From Lingula anatina (Eukaryota > Brachiopoda > Lingulata > Lingulida > Lingulidae), in the NCBI RefSeq assembly GCF_001039355.2, contig NW_019776024.1, forward strand, positions 670,910-734,909: a stretch of DNA of 64,000 nucleotides. Direction: 5' to 3'. The translations under genes and the position numbers were made by a program. Under the pieces are notes generated by a model. That model was not told where the DNA came from, made no database searches, and saw only the letters and a list, made by a program, of their open reading frames with translations. How positions within the stretch are numbered: the stretch's first letter is position 1; each line of letters opens with the position of its first letter. Positions 1 through 13,300 of this stretch are shown one piece after another.

Positions 1-135
1 ACATAACTTGTCTTACTTCACCCTTAGCACATTATAATTGTAAGCAGCTAAAAGAAATCGGAGATTTCTCAAGAGACATTCCCCCATGACAAGCCCTGTC
101 CAAGTGTGGCTAAGGCATTGTGGGTAATTTGCTAT

Positions 136-144
136 ACTTCCGGT
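136..144 (+). promoter_or_regulatory. ETS-type promoter element upstream of RSL24D1
   Basis: The string ACTTCCGGT lies 19 bases before the ATG of the RSL24D1-like gene, and I see no TATA box nearby. ETS-family sites close to the start are common in TATA-less housekeeping promoters. The site is seen directly; its role is inferred. Confidence 0.35.
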
Positions 145-162
145 TGTGAAAGAACACGCACG

Positions 163-2446
163 ATGCGACTGGAAAAATGTTACTTTTGTTCGTCTACAGT
201 ATATCCTGGACATGGGATCCAGTTTGTACGGAATGATTGCAAGGTAAAATACTTACAAATTACATATCATCAAAAAATGTTAAAAGGCCTTTAGAAACAC
301 ACAAACCACACCACACATTCCAACATCTACACTTCAGTCAGACCGTTTCACGTATGGGCTCATTCCTAATATAAATATCGTTCTATGGGCCATTCCGTAG
401 ACCTCAAAATTTAAAAAAGGCTCCTACTTATAAAACTTATAATTTCTGAAACCAGACACCATAAGACCCCAGTCTTTATTCAGTCTTTATTGTTTAAAAT
501 GATCACTATTAAGAAAAATATATCAAAAATAAAAATGTCCTTCCGTAACACTATTTTATAAATTTTCCAGATAAAAGTGTCAATAAAATAATAATTAATC
601 ATCAAAACCTAGAATTTCTTTTGGATTCTGGGGTCTTATGGTATCTGGTTTCAGAAATTTTAAGTTTTATAAGTAGGATTCTTTTTTTAAATTTTGAGGT
701 CTGCGGACCAAATACCACGGAATGGCCCTCCTGTAAGATTGATATAGGGATGGTAACCCAGGCAAAGAGTTTCTATGAGCCGATTGGGCAAGATAGATAA
801 TTACTAGTACCCCTTTCTAACCAACAATTACTTTGCTCAGATTTTCAGATTTTGCAGATCCAAATGTCATAAGGCTTTTAAAAAGAAGAGAAATCCTAGG
901 AAGACTCGATGGACCAAAGCATTTCGTAAAGCAGCTGGAAAAGACCTTGCAGTGGACCCATCATTTGAATTTGAAAAAAGAAGACATGTCCCCATTAAAT
1001 ATGACAGGGAATTGTGGACAAACACAGGTTTGCTGTAACCTTTATGTAGGATTTGATTTTGGATTGGGAAAGTCGCAATTGGTACAGCGTGAATAATTTT
1101 TCTGTTTTAAAAATCATTTTATATAGGGTTGCTTGCTCATGTAAAGTAATTTATATTTCATCTAGAAGATACACATGTTAAAGGATTGTTAAGGGTATGC
1201 TATTGTTTGATGTATTATAGTGAATTGATTACTTGGTATTTGGGACAATAGAAATAAAAAATGAAAAATAAAAATGAAATGTTCAGTTAATGTAACCTTT
1301 TTTTTTCTCATTCCAACATTATCTGAATTACAAAAAATAATTGGTTATTGTGTTTATGTAAGTTTGATATAACCACCAGCTTTTGGCTGATATAAGGTGA
1401 TAGAGGGGAAGGGGGGGCACGGCAGACTTAACTCCATCAGGTAAAGTTTTAAATTCAGAAATACCCATCAGATAACATTCTAAAACTACTTGCCCTTTAC
1501 TTAGCTTCACCCTAGTGAGCAGTTTGCATTTTTTTTTTTTTTTTTGCCTGAAAATGTTGTAATTGGGCAGGTGCTCTCTATAGTTTAAATAGATTAAGTA
1601 CAACTAAAATCAGTGGCCTCAGCTCTTGTATTGTTAGGTGTTTTTAGGTTACTTATAAGATTTTAAAAAGTCAGAAGCATGTAAACCTTTAACACTGGAC
1701 AATTTTCATGTTAAACAGCACTTATATGCTTGAATTTTCATTCGCCTTGTAACAAGTGTAACAGATACTTAAAAAAAAATAATCATAAAATAAATAAAGT
1801 TTTTGACATAGTTTACAGGGGAAGAGACATAATTTTCAAGGGAAAAATGATGAAATAATTTGCTATAAATTTTTTTTATTTCAGTCAAAGCAATGAAAAG
1901 AATAGAAGAAATTAAGACTAAACGACAGAATCAGTTTATACTAAACAGGTAAGCACTACACTTTTGTGAACATTCTTATTTGTTATGCATAATTGTTACC
2001 ATAGTTGTCAATACTGTTTACAACATCGTTTGTTTGGAAGGTTTTGAAGCATAGATTTATACACTACGTGTCACATTTCAGATTAAAGAAAGGGAAGGAA
2101 TTAAGAAAAGCAGAGGATGTGAAGGAAGTAGAGAAGAATATTCACCTTATCAAATCTCCAGCTGTTGGCAGTAAGTTGAATATTCAGAAGTTTGATATTT
2201 TGGCTGTATCTCCTGAGATATTTAGAAGATTTAGTTTTAATTTCTAATTTCTAACATATTTTATGTTCTTCAATAAAGATTTTAATATGTAAAAAAATTG
2301 TTCTTAAAACAAATGTTGGCTTTTCTGTAATACGTGGTATGTACACCTGAGGGAGTTTTTTTTTTCTTCTTCTTTCAGAAAAAGTACCAAGATTAGAGCA
2401 AAAACTGGTTATTGAAGAATCAGATGAAGAAATGGAAAATGCATAA
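163..2446 (+). CDS. RSL24D1: RSL24D1/RLP24-like ribosome biogenesis protein, 5 exons
   Basis: Five exons (163-243, 841-1027, 1885-1948, 2082-2170, 2379-2446) join in frame to give 162 aa, matching the family length of about 163. The N-terminus MRLEKCYFC with a second FCRSKC pair (C6, C9, C32, C36) forms the L24e-type zinc finger. Blocks such as [24 protein letters not shown] and NIHLIKSP follow family order, and the tail is acidic. In the family, the protein loads on pre-60S particles in the nucleolus and holds the place later taken by ribosomal protein eL24. An in-frame upstream ATG at 106 exists, but homologues begin at MR(I/L)EKC, so 163 is preferred. All splice sites are GT-AG. The gene converges with the receptor gene downstream. 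Confidence 0.95.
387..728. repeat. Foldback (inverted-repeat) element in RSL24D1 intron 1
   Basis: The left arm (about 387-475) and right arm (about 629-728) are near-perfect reverse complements. Shared strings include GGCCATTCCGT, AGACCTCAAAATTT, ACTTATAAAACTT and ATTTCTGAAACCAGA. The right arm carries an extra stretch of about 15 bases near its outer end. The core between the arms is AT-rich and non-coding. This looks like a MITE or foldback transposon remnant; no clear target duplication was identified. Confidence 0.75.
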
Positions 2447-3582
2447 GAAAAAGATTTGAGACAGAGACTGATCCGTTTCAGGGAACTGCTTCAGAAGCTG
2501 TTGGTATGAGTTACTGTGTTTATACCCCATAAATATAGACTCATGTTTTAAAATGAAGACACAGTATACAGCAGAATGACGTTCATACCATGTAATGTTT
2601 TATTTGACTAGATATAGAAGTACATGCTATTATTATTGCATCATTGCCATTAAAGTATGGCATACAAGTGACGTGAACAGGTTCAAGAATGTACATGATG
2701 TTAAGTAAGAATAGCTAAAGTAACATTTGAAATTAAAAAGTTTAATCAGAACCACTTGTTTGATTGAAATCTCCCTTTTTATTTTGCTGTACATTATGAA
2801 CATGTATGAATACAGGACCTTTTCTCACAGATTTGTTTAGTCAAGTGCCTGAAACTGAATATCCAAGTAAAAACATGGATTGGCATTGGCAACAGGACAT
2901 CTCGGCATTTTTTTTCCAAAAAATTTTTAGTGAAGTCATTCAAAGTAAACCTGCAAGTGTAGATACATATATATTGAAAGACGCATGAGTACATGGCTTG
3001 AATTAACCAATTTTTTGCCGATGCATTTCATGGCCGAACGAGATTAACTGGAACTGGAAACGTTATGCTACGTAAACAGTTACCTTCTTTGATGATTTTC
3101 TTCGATGTTAGAAGATACTGATAAAAATGCTACAGATTATCTTTGTCAAAGATATTGAAAAAAAGCATCTATAATAACAGCAACATCGATACTTTTCATG
3201 CTAAGATATAGTTTCATGAACTCTAGCTAATATCAACAGATTGACCTGGGAGAACAGCTTTGACAAAGTGGCACAACCACAAAATACTGTAGCATAAAAT
3301 GGGTAAGGTGTAAGGAAAAACACACAAATGCATTTTCCTAAACTTAAAGGTTTAAGTTTTCTAAAGGAAAGCAGTCAGCAGTGGTTTGCTTACATTCTTG
3401 CTTTGCTCTTGATTATTGATTTTTGTCAACACTGCGTGTGCACGCTACAAATAATAATAATAAGAAGAAGAACAATCCCCCCAAAAAAACGCCTTAAGTT
3501 CAGTTTTGTGGTTGTCAACCAGTCCTTGCTAAGACTGTCACCTAGCCCAAACAAGCTGTATTTCGCTTTAAATATGTAGAAT
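2447..3582. other. Intergenic stretch between convergent genes
   Basis: No convincing gene. It presumably holds the 3' UTR of the RSL24D1-like gene (a possible ATTAAA signal at 2649-2654) and the 3' UTR of the receptor gene on the other strand. Small ORFs here show no recognisable family or splice support. Confidence 0.5.
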
Positions 3583-6522
3583 CTACACGCTGAACGCAAT
3601 TGCAACAATTATGGATACGACCAAGAAGATCAAGAACAAAAGCCTGTCGAGAACGGCGACGAAAGCATACCACTCCCCAGCTATTGCGTCGGTCACCTTG
3701 GGGACAGCCAACACCGCAGCTGTGTCCGTGGTCTCCATGGTCTGGGTGTCTTTACCATAATCACCATCATTAGATTTGGCGCTGTGAGCCACGTTGTAAG
3801 CACCGCGATCTACACATAAAGCTTTCCCCAGGATGTCAAGGAAGATCTGTCGTGAAAGAAAATCGGTGGTGTTTTATGTAGAAATATAATTAATAGAAAT
3901 GCAATTAATCATGAGAAAATAAAGGAGAAAATCAGTATAAAGAAGAGTAACAAAATGAAAACAGCTATTTACAGTGTAGCAGATCTAATAGCGCCACGTT
4001 TGCAATACGTATCCATAATGACTTGACATGCTTTCCTTCTAATAATTCTTTCAGTCCGAAGGCAATTACCATCTCTCGCGACTGTAATCTCTTAAGTCTA
4101 ATCAGGGAATTATATCGGATATAATTCCCCGGTCTAATGTTCTACCCATGATGATGTGCAGCACGCCTTTAGGACAAAAGTTTCGGTGAGAATAACTAAA
4201 CGTATCTTACCAGTCTCAAGACAGAGTGCATTTCACGTTTTGTCGTAATGTTTGTCCACATACCAGAGGTGACAGTAGACAGTATGATGCTGATCGCAAC
4301 CAACACCATGGAAGACACCATGAAAACAGCTGGAATTTTGCAATAAGTATATTTTTAGTTAAGAACCTAACGCAATACACTATTCATATTTGGACCCCAA
4401 GGGCAATTTGTTACAGTTGTACGGCTACGCCTTACCTTTAAATAGAAGGCGAGCAAGAAAATCTCTGCTTACGGAGGATGAAAGTGTGGGGGTATTCTAA
4501 ACTTTGTCATTGGTCGGTAAAACGTAAACAGTGATGGTAAACCAGATAAAGACGAAGTGTTGTTAAATAAATGATTTTTTAACACATTATTATTAAGATA
4601 AAGTATTTTGGCATGCGATCTTACCACGGTATTATTTTATTTTGAGATAACATAAGAATATTCAAGATTCTTACCTATGATCGGAGGTTTTGCAAATGCC
4701 GCAGGCAAAGTTTGCAGTAACATTAACAGGAGCACTGTCAGACATACAAAGATTCCAATACCTGGGGAAATAAAGACCTAAGATTTCAAGGACCCTGACA
4801 GTAACCGACAAATAAAAAGAACGTTACTTTAATCTATCAAAAAAAAAAACTTGCTTCCTTTTCCTTAGGTTTTTAACGTTTCTGTAACAATAATTTGTAA
4901 CAATAATAATATTAAGTGTCTTCATAAGAAGTATGACAAAGTCAACATTTAAATGCCACGGGTATTATATACAGTTAACCTTAAATTGTTAGTTTTGGAT
5001 TGTTCAACAGCTGTAACTTTACTCATTTTTGATATCAGAGCATAGGAATACAGTAGGCCTAAGAATATGGTCTGTGATGCTGTTTTTTTATTTTTATTTT
5101 TTTATTTTTATTTATTTATTTATTTATTATTTTTTTTATTCTATTTTTTTTTTTGCATTTTCACCCAAATCAGACAATGCAGCAGTTGAACAATTCAAAA
5201 CCTACTGTTAAACAATTTTTGTTTTTGATTAGAATCCCTCCTGTGTGTCTGGGTTTAAATGTGCCTAGGCGAGATTCGAATGCATGGCTATTTCAACTAA
5301 GTGGATTGCCAATCTGATCAGATTTGGATAACATATATAACATTGAACATTGAATATCATATATCTCAAAACCGTACTTAATTCACAACCACTAGTACCA
5401 ATAAATTAAAATGGACAAAATTCAAAAACTAATTTTCAAAACAGATTAATGAATACATGAATTGTCATACTTCATACATACCTAGTTGGATCTTCTGCTT
5501 ACTTTCTTGAGGAAGCAAGAAAATGAAAGGAACGAGGAATGTTAACAGGACACAGGGTGTTACAAATATATATGTGTGAGCAGTTGACAGCCGTTTCAGA
5601 CGAATCCAGTACACCATGGAAGGAAAAGGTTCAGGACAACATGGATAATATTTAACTGAGACAGATTCGTTAACTTTGCTGACGTCCCATTCATAGTGAC
5701 CGCGGTACTGCTGCAGGAAAAAAGAGTTTGACTGGTTTACGTCTAACTGACTTTGGAGAACCAAGTTAACCTGCAGAAAACGAAACATAAAACGTATTAC
5801 TATTAATGTAAATATTAATACTTTTCAGAAAAAAAGATGATTTTGGTGAGTATTAATTACAAGACGTTTTAAATTGTCAGTTGAATACAAGAGAGGCTGC
5901 AGTTGGATTGATATCATACTAGATAAGGGAGATATTGTGGATCAGATACACGTACATTTAATGATAACTTCACAAAAGAAGCGCAAAATTTATCTTAACG
6001 TAGTCATGACCCAATATGTCTATTTTGATCCAAGATAAATCAGTTATTCTGAAAGGCCATATTTAACAAGTATATATATATATATAATTAACTTCAAGTG
6101 TACCTCGTGTCCATTGTAAGTCCAAGATCCAAATTGGAGAGAACAATACTGAGTGTCATAGGGAAACTTGCTGAGGTCGTAATTGCACAGAGCTATGTAG
6201 CGGACATGGGGGATCCAGAAGCATGTGCCATCATGAAACACTGCCACTAGAGAGCTTTCTTTGTATTGGCTTCCATAACTGAAATGATATGTTTCGGTTT
6301 GGTTTTAGCCATTTCAACATAACAAACGGTTTCGTTACATGATCACGAATTTTGACGCTTACCGATTAGTCGAGAGGTAGTCACTTGAAGTCAATTATCC
6401 TAGTGACCTGACCTCCTAGGTAGTTAACCCACTCCACTATTTAGGATCTCTATTGGTCATTGCATGAGCTGGATATGTCACCAATAAATTTTCAATGAGT
6501 GTCGCGCGCGCGCGCGCGCGCG

Positions 6523-6553
<31 letters not shown>

Positions 6554-8749
6554 GGAGACACACCCACACATAACTTATGAACGACTTTGAAAGTAGCGTA
6601 ACACTTAAGCCACAACGCTTTTTTCATAACTAACCAAGGAACGACACAACCCGCAGACGATTGAGTGATTTTAAGACTTGCTAAATTAAGTAAAGAAAGA
6701 TTATCAATAAACAACAGTGAACAGTATGATTCAAACGTGACTTTATCCCATAGTGAAGTAAAATGTTAACAGGATGGAGATAATTTTCTTTTCCAAAAGC
6801 CGTATTTAGTAAATGCCTTGACAGGTTCTGAAAACTATGTTTAGGTAGGGGGGGTGTATGGGGGGGGGGGGGGCAGTTGCTTAGTGATATTTTCCCATCA
6901 GACAGATTTCTTACTTGTTATAAAGAGTAATATCCGGATACCAAATGTTGTACGGATTCATTCTTATGGTATTAACACCGTCGTATTCGGCTGGATCCCA
7001 CGTCAAACGGAAGTCATGCCAAACCTAAAACCAACAATTAATATGATAATTCTAAACACAATGAAAAAGAACAATCTTCACTTTCACTTGTGACAACAAA
7101 GCAAACATATCCATCCAACTGAACATTCTAAGAGAGGCGCCGTATGAAGACAAAGAGATGAAAAAGTTTCGATCAAAAGTGTAGAAAACGATTCCTTAAA
7201 ACTGTTGTTGCTGCAAGTACCTTTCTCTATTTTTTATTTATGATACTCAGAGATAGTTCAGTTAACAGCCTGACCAAATGTGCAATTACAAATGAGCACA
7301 TACATGTACATGTACGTTAAATTTCAGAAAATATTTCACCAAACGGCTGCATTCGATTTGAAATTTAATGTTTTAACGACAATAAGTGAATAAACTGGTA
7401 AATACCAGAACTCGTAATATTGATGTTACAGTGGCTTTCAGCCATTTTGGTAAAACAGTGACGATGGAGTTATCTCAACTTTTTCATTTACCTGCATCAA
7501 CCAAAAATTTGCGGATAAAGTCTGCCACTGAAAGTCCTGGAAAATGTTATAAGGAAAGGTTATCTATTTCATGAGAAATCGCAAACAGACAATTTTAAAT
7601 CAAACAATTATGCATCCGGATTATTTTATTTACTGTGATTAAAAATAGAAATAAGGTTTTAAATAGGGAAGATGAAAACTTTCTTTAACGGATACGATCT
7701 GTATCAGTTTATCACCGGATTATTTTATTTACTGTGATTAAAAATAGAAATAAGGTTTTAAATAGGGAAGATGAAAACTTTCTTTAACGGATACGATCTG
7801 TATCAGTGCCTTCTCAAAACAGTTGGATTACCTGGCAAAGAAATACATTCAATGTCGGAGTTCTCTAAACAGGGGAATACTTACCACACTTCCTAAGTTA
7901 GTCAACTGGAGACCCAAGTTTACCGTCACTGATTCATTAAAGCTTTCAACGGGTCGTGCATAACGATAATATCCTTTCAACAAATCTCGATGTAGCTGGG
8001 ACTCAGCATTATCAAATTCACGTGATTTATTACCTAAAGAGAAACTCAGAGGATAATTAAAACACTGTGTGGCGACACTGATTTTTTATCAAAAGATTAA
8101 AAGGCTACACCTTTCTTTAACGGGTAAAGATTTTATTTCACTTTAACCAGCTTTATCTTTCGCAACAATCTAATCATCGGAATCATACGAATTTTTTTTT
8201 TTTTAAAGCGTCAGATCAGTGTCAAAAACAAGCAGCCCTACAAGATATACCATTCTTCACTGCAAACCTACTGCCAGGATAATGCTTTTAAACAAGTGGC
8301 AAGAAACATTATTGAAACAGTTCAAAGTTCACATGCGCGTCTGGGGGCGTTTCCAGAATCAACAGAAAAAGTTACATATTGAAAAGCTTTCTCTGAAACG
8401 TCGTCTATTTAAGGTGTGCATATACGTATCTTGTTTACGAATCACAGAGATAGGGTTTGCAGACATTTGAATGTTTGACTTTCTAACCCTCGACTCGAAA
8501 GATTAAAACATGTTTTCAATATAACTCATTGCTCTGGTTTTGCCACTACTCCATTGCTACCGACCTGACTGACTTGCAAGGTCCTGTCGACCTTAACTTC
8601 AGTCCTTCTACGAAGTATATAAAAGGATAAATAACCGTACCCATAAAACCACGTCCTCTCTTCCATGGTCTTCCTTGCGCTAGGATAACATCAGCCACAA
8701 AGCACAATAGGACGAATTCAAGCACTATAAAACATGCAACTTTAGCCAT
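3583..8749 (-). CDS. Nicotinic acetylcholine receptor-like alpha-type subunit, 9 exons
   Basis: Exons in transcript order: 8641-8749, 7885-8033, 7492-7536, 6915-7024, 6104-6278, 5482-5770, 4675-4761, 4211-4329, 3583-3846. They join in frame through GT-AG introns to 448 aa. The 45-base third and 110-base fourth exons are the classic nAChR pattern. Visible parts: signal peptide (MAKVACFIVLEFVLLCFVA), ligand-domain block IWYPDITLYNN, 13-residue Cys-loop C169-C183, loop B GSWTYNG, loop C YYPCC (C240/C241, the alpha-subunit vicinal pair), M1-M3, and M4 near the C-terminus. In the family it would be a subunit of a pentameric ligand-gated channel in the plasma membrane. Oddities: the M3-M4 loop is short, and the M2 pore rings are non-canonical (Q at -1' and 20', V at 9'). 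Ligand and ion selectivity are unknown. Confidence 0.93.
6503..6553. repeat. (CG)n(CA)n microsatellite
   Basis: A run of CG dinucleotides followed directly by CA dinucleotides, in an intron of the first receptor gene. The alternating purine-pyrimidine tract could adopt Z-DNA. Confidence 0.95.
7616..7808. repeat. Perfect 99 bp-period tandem duplication
   Basis: The block starting CCGGATTATTTTATTTACTG at 7616 recurs at 7715 and stays identical for about 92 bases. It lies in intron 2 of the first receptor gene. The identity points to a very recent duplication or an assembly stutter. Confidence 0.9.
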
Positions 8750-10006
8750 GTTCTACCCACAGTGCCCTCACTTCGTAATCTTGTAATCTGCACGCTTTAA
8801 CTAGGTCATCGAGATGGCATTTTTACCGCTTCTCTAAATAATGTTGGGTCGTATTGGAACGCGCGGGAAAATATTTCCTATTGTTTTTCCTGTATTTTCT
8901 ATAGTGGAACCAGATGGTTGTGGGTGCACACTATTTTTGAAAAGACAGGTTTTGCACTTAAGCTGAAAAGCCCTAGCCATGGTTTAGACTTTTTTCAAAG
9001 CAGTTATTTGTGATAAGTAGATGCCACAATAAGAGTGTAATACTTCAAATTTAAAATATCAAAACAGAAATAAGAAAAAAACAGGATGTTGAAGAAAATG
9101 GCGTACTTTAAATCAATAGATACTAGACTTATGAAGTCAAAAAGGTACAGTCGACCAATTAAGATCAATCAATATCGAACCTGGTAAATATTTTACCTTT
9201 ACGTCAATTATGGTATTAAAATATGAATCTATACTTTTATTAAATTCCAAGGGCTTTTGTCCAAGCTGACTATTCTTTTATTATCTTAAGTAAATCATAT
9301 GAGTATTTCTTACCAGTGTCACCCAAAAATTGGTTGACAGGATTTAACATTTCAAGTGCTGTGGGGACAAAAACTGGCAACCGTTAGTAGGGGGCGATTT
9401 ATGTTATTAAAATACATCTATGTACACACTTTCTTCAGTAATTTAAGTTGAACCCATTTATGATGTGTTTTTATTTTAAATTAGCCACGTCGTCCAATTT
9501 GTTTGGCAAACGCGCAGACTTTATGCTCTTCTCCAATCTGACAGGAATGATATTTTCATATCTACTGAAAATGCTGAATGCCTCGCCGAAAATTGTTGCG
9601 TTGTTTCATTTTTATTAACCAACAAAAGAAAACACTTACGTAATCACCGCACCTTTATTGAGCTTTAAATGTATTCTACATGAGAATCTAGTACGGTTTG
9701 GCAAGCATATCAATATTCAACAACAGGGAATATTGCGGATGCAAAATAGGCCAAATGTATGTAAAACAATCCTTGTATACATATTAAATAAGTACTTCTA
9801 CTTATCCTCTTTCTTAGATGTGTCTCGTAGCCTACGTGTATATGTGCAATCGTATTCATTATTTTAAGCTAATCTATTTCTTTGAAATGCATTGAGTTAA
9901 ATTTCATGGTTTTCATATTTTCATTGGTCTTTCAAAAATTTCATGGCCTATTTAGTCAATTATGTTAATTATGTTCAATGCTTTATCCAAGACATTCAGA
10001 TTTAGT

Positions 10007-10058
<52 letters not shown>

Positions 10059-10355
10059 GGCCTACTACAATAAGCTGTGAAATGTACAGATAAAAATACT
10101 CAGTAGATAAAAATGTAAAGAATTAGGCAGAGACATATCTGTGAATATCGAGTGAAAAAATCAACCTGTGGCCCTGGTAGAAGGTTGGCATTCAGTGAGC
10201 TTTTGACCTCGCTTGTTTTCGTACCGTTTCCCATCCGACTCGTCAACATGGAGAGTCCTTTTCCGCTAAATTTTTACGACAAATGCTTACGAAGCCATGG
10301 GGGTGACGCCACGCTCAGTCATAACAATTTTTTCCGTGTATCAATAAAGATTTCA
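8750..10355. other. Intergenic stretch between the two receptor genes
   Basis: No gene seen. It holds the presumed promoter of the first receptor gene and the 3' end of the second, plus a (CA)n tract at about 10012-10053. The small ORFs lack family similarity. Confidence 0.5.
10012..10053. repeat. (CA)n microsatellite
   Basis: An uninterrupted run of CA dinucleotides. Confidence 0.95.
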
Positions 10356-13300
10356 CTAGAGCACTATTGTAAGAACCAAATTCACGACCAAGAACACCAC
10401 AAAAAGTAAGCGATCTACGGTCACTGCTAGTGCCCTCCAATCAGCACTAATTACGTCATGAACTCGAGGCACTGTCAATACATTGTATCTATCATTGACG
10501 TCAAAGGCACCATTTTCCAGTTCCTGTACCGGATCGTGCATCTGGAGTTGCGACATTTGCTGTATGGTGGAGACATCTGGTTGGTGAGGGGTGTATGAAT
10601 CTCTATTGACGCACAAAACTCGCGCAAGCCAACCCAGAAAGACCTGTGAAATAAATATGAAATTTCATTTTTTTTTTCATGTAACTGAATCATATAACAA
10701 GGCAGTAAAGCTGTCAAAAAGCAGCCAATAAGGACGCACTAAATAGGTGATTTTGTTAATTTTCATGCATTAATACAATATGCTTACAGGGATAAAAACT
10801 GACCTTTTCAGCCAAATAAATGGACTTTCCTGGTAGAAATTAGATATGTATTTTACCTTGTAGTTCTAGGAATCATTTCTGTAAATTTCATAATCTTAAA
10901 TATCATGGTTCTTTTTCAATGGTTATTATGGCAACAGTGCCCAAAATATTACATCATAAAATTATGCTTAACAGCATTATCAACACCAATTTTAATAATA
11001 TAACATAAGTATCAAAGATATTCAGAAATAGTGACTAGCAGTGGTCTTCAAGACCACGGAATTTCAATGTTACACCATGAAAATGCCAATATGTGAAAAG
11101 TGAACATTTTACAAAAAATGCGTAACTTCAAGGAAAACAATTCGATCAGTTTGTTTTTCGAACTCGTCCTGTATTTTAGAAATACTGATCGCTCTTGTAA
11201 GTTTGAAGACAACTGGCTTTCACTTAGAAATGTGTTATCTGTATTGCATATATGCTGACATGAAAGGGGAAAAGGGATAACTTTTGAAAAAGATGGTCCG
11301 ATAAAGCTGATTTCCAAACTCGATCTATATATTATGAATCTTCATCAGTACGGTAAGTTTGATGACAAAAGGTAAAACGGTTTTCCACCTATCTGTTATC
11401 TCTGAAAGTGCACGGCGCAGGTGTAGACGCAGGTGACGGCTATATATATGTACAGACACATCTGTGTCTCTATATAAAAACAGACATATATGTGCAAAGT
11501 TATATAAGGAAAATGTTTTTCTATATGTGCAAAACTAAAGCTTAACCAAGATATCAGAAAACAAAATTGACCTAAAATCAACATAAATGTGTACTAGCCG
11601 TTTTTAAAAGAGGGGGCATTTCTCTCTTTGCCCTAGGTGCATATTCCCAGCAACATGTCGTCAGAACACCAATCCCCAATGATATCGTTACTAAAATCAT
11701 GCCAGTGACGTAGACCATAGCTACAAAATAAAATGAGAAATCAACACATATTAGAAATACGATATTGTCAGTGTATGGAACTTGGAAGTAAGAAATGATA
11801 GCTTAAAAGATTATAATACCCAATCGATGTAGGAAAATTCGATTTTTTTTACTTCCAGGCTTTGATTTTAAAACATATATATATAACACGTCATAACGTG
11901 TTTGAATCTTTACCTATCAATGGTACATACGAAAAGGCCGATGGAAGTGTCATCTCCAGCATTAGCAACAAGATTGAATATCCTATGAAAATGCCGATAC
12001 CTAAAAAAGAACAATAGGTTAATTTTTTTGCCGTATTATGTACATGTACAACAAAACGACTGATGAATCTCTAAGAAAGTCACTGCTAAATTATTTACTA
12101 TTATTTTCAAACGTTCACAGTAAAGTTAGATTCAACAAAAGACATTAAGCAAGTCAGTTTTTTACTCACTATTTCATGATACTACAGTCTACAAGCAGAG
12201 CATCAGCCAATACCGTTTGTCCACTGTACAACACGGTTTAATTTATACATGTATATTACCTAAAGTTGTTTTCTGTCTGGTTTCTGGGGGTAATAGAAAC
12301 ATCAATGGCAGGAGAAGGTTCAATAACATACATGGTGTAACATACACGTATGTATAGTACGTAGTTAAACGTTTCATAGTCAATGTGAATGTCAAATGGG
12401 CGAACCCATGTGCACAGCATGGATACTTGATGACGTCACGTCGGCCGCTTGCCATGGTTACATTCCATTCATGGTGTTCTCGAAATGAGGCAAGGCTCAC
12501 GTAGTTTTCAGAACTGTTCCCATTCAGTTGGATGTCAAGCTGCCATAAATAAACAAATTAAACAAGCAATTAACGGTTATGTAAGCTCATAATGAGTCGA
12601 TATAAGCTTCCCTTTTTTTTAACTCTTTTAATAGGTGTCATTTTTGTTTGTGTGTGTGTGTGTGTGTGTGTGCGTGTGTGTGTGTGAAGTAAGATAATAC
12701 GCCCACCAACACTGTACCATTGATTCATCGTAAACCCAAGATCCGAACAGCAGCGTGCACTCTTGCGTGTCGTATGGAAACCTGGTCAGGTCATATGAGC
12801 AGTAGGATTTAAGGCGCATATAAGGAACGTAGTACACAACTCCAGTATTCAGGACGACCGCATTTGCTTCTTGAGTGTATGTATCCCCGAAACTGCAATA
12901 TAATAATCAAGGCCGTCAAACCTCCGACCTCTTACTAGTTCTCAAATTAATTTTCTCAGAGATGTCTGTATCGGTTGCCTATATAGGCCTATCTATATTT
13001 GAAAAAGGCAATAGATTACATTTATTTGCATCGTGGGGAAAGGAAAAGTCTATACTTCAATTTTTTTATGTAGCCTGATCCCCTTTCTCAAATAGTTTTA
13101 TGTCTTGTTTCTCAACCACAAGATATGAATAATGTAGGCGAATATTATACTTTCAGTAGGCGCTTGAATATCTTTCAAAATGTGCAGATTTGCTTGTTGC
13201 AAATTACAGTAATGACACTTAATGTACAAGCCACTATACCACCACACTTTATGACCATATCTTCACCCAAAACACATTTTCAGTGGCATTCGAAATCAGC

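Noticed and set aside
106-162. Upstream in-frame ATG extending RSL24D1 by 19 residues
   Set aside because: Family members start at the MR(I/L)EKC motif encoded at 163; the extension contains promoter motifs.
2806-2988. 60-codon plus-strand ORF after RSL24D1
   Set aside because: No homology, no splice partners, opposite-strand ORF of similar length; chance.
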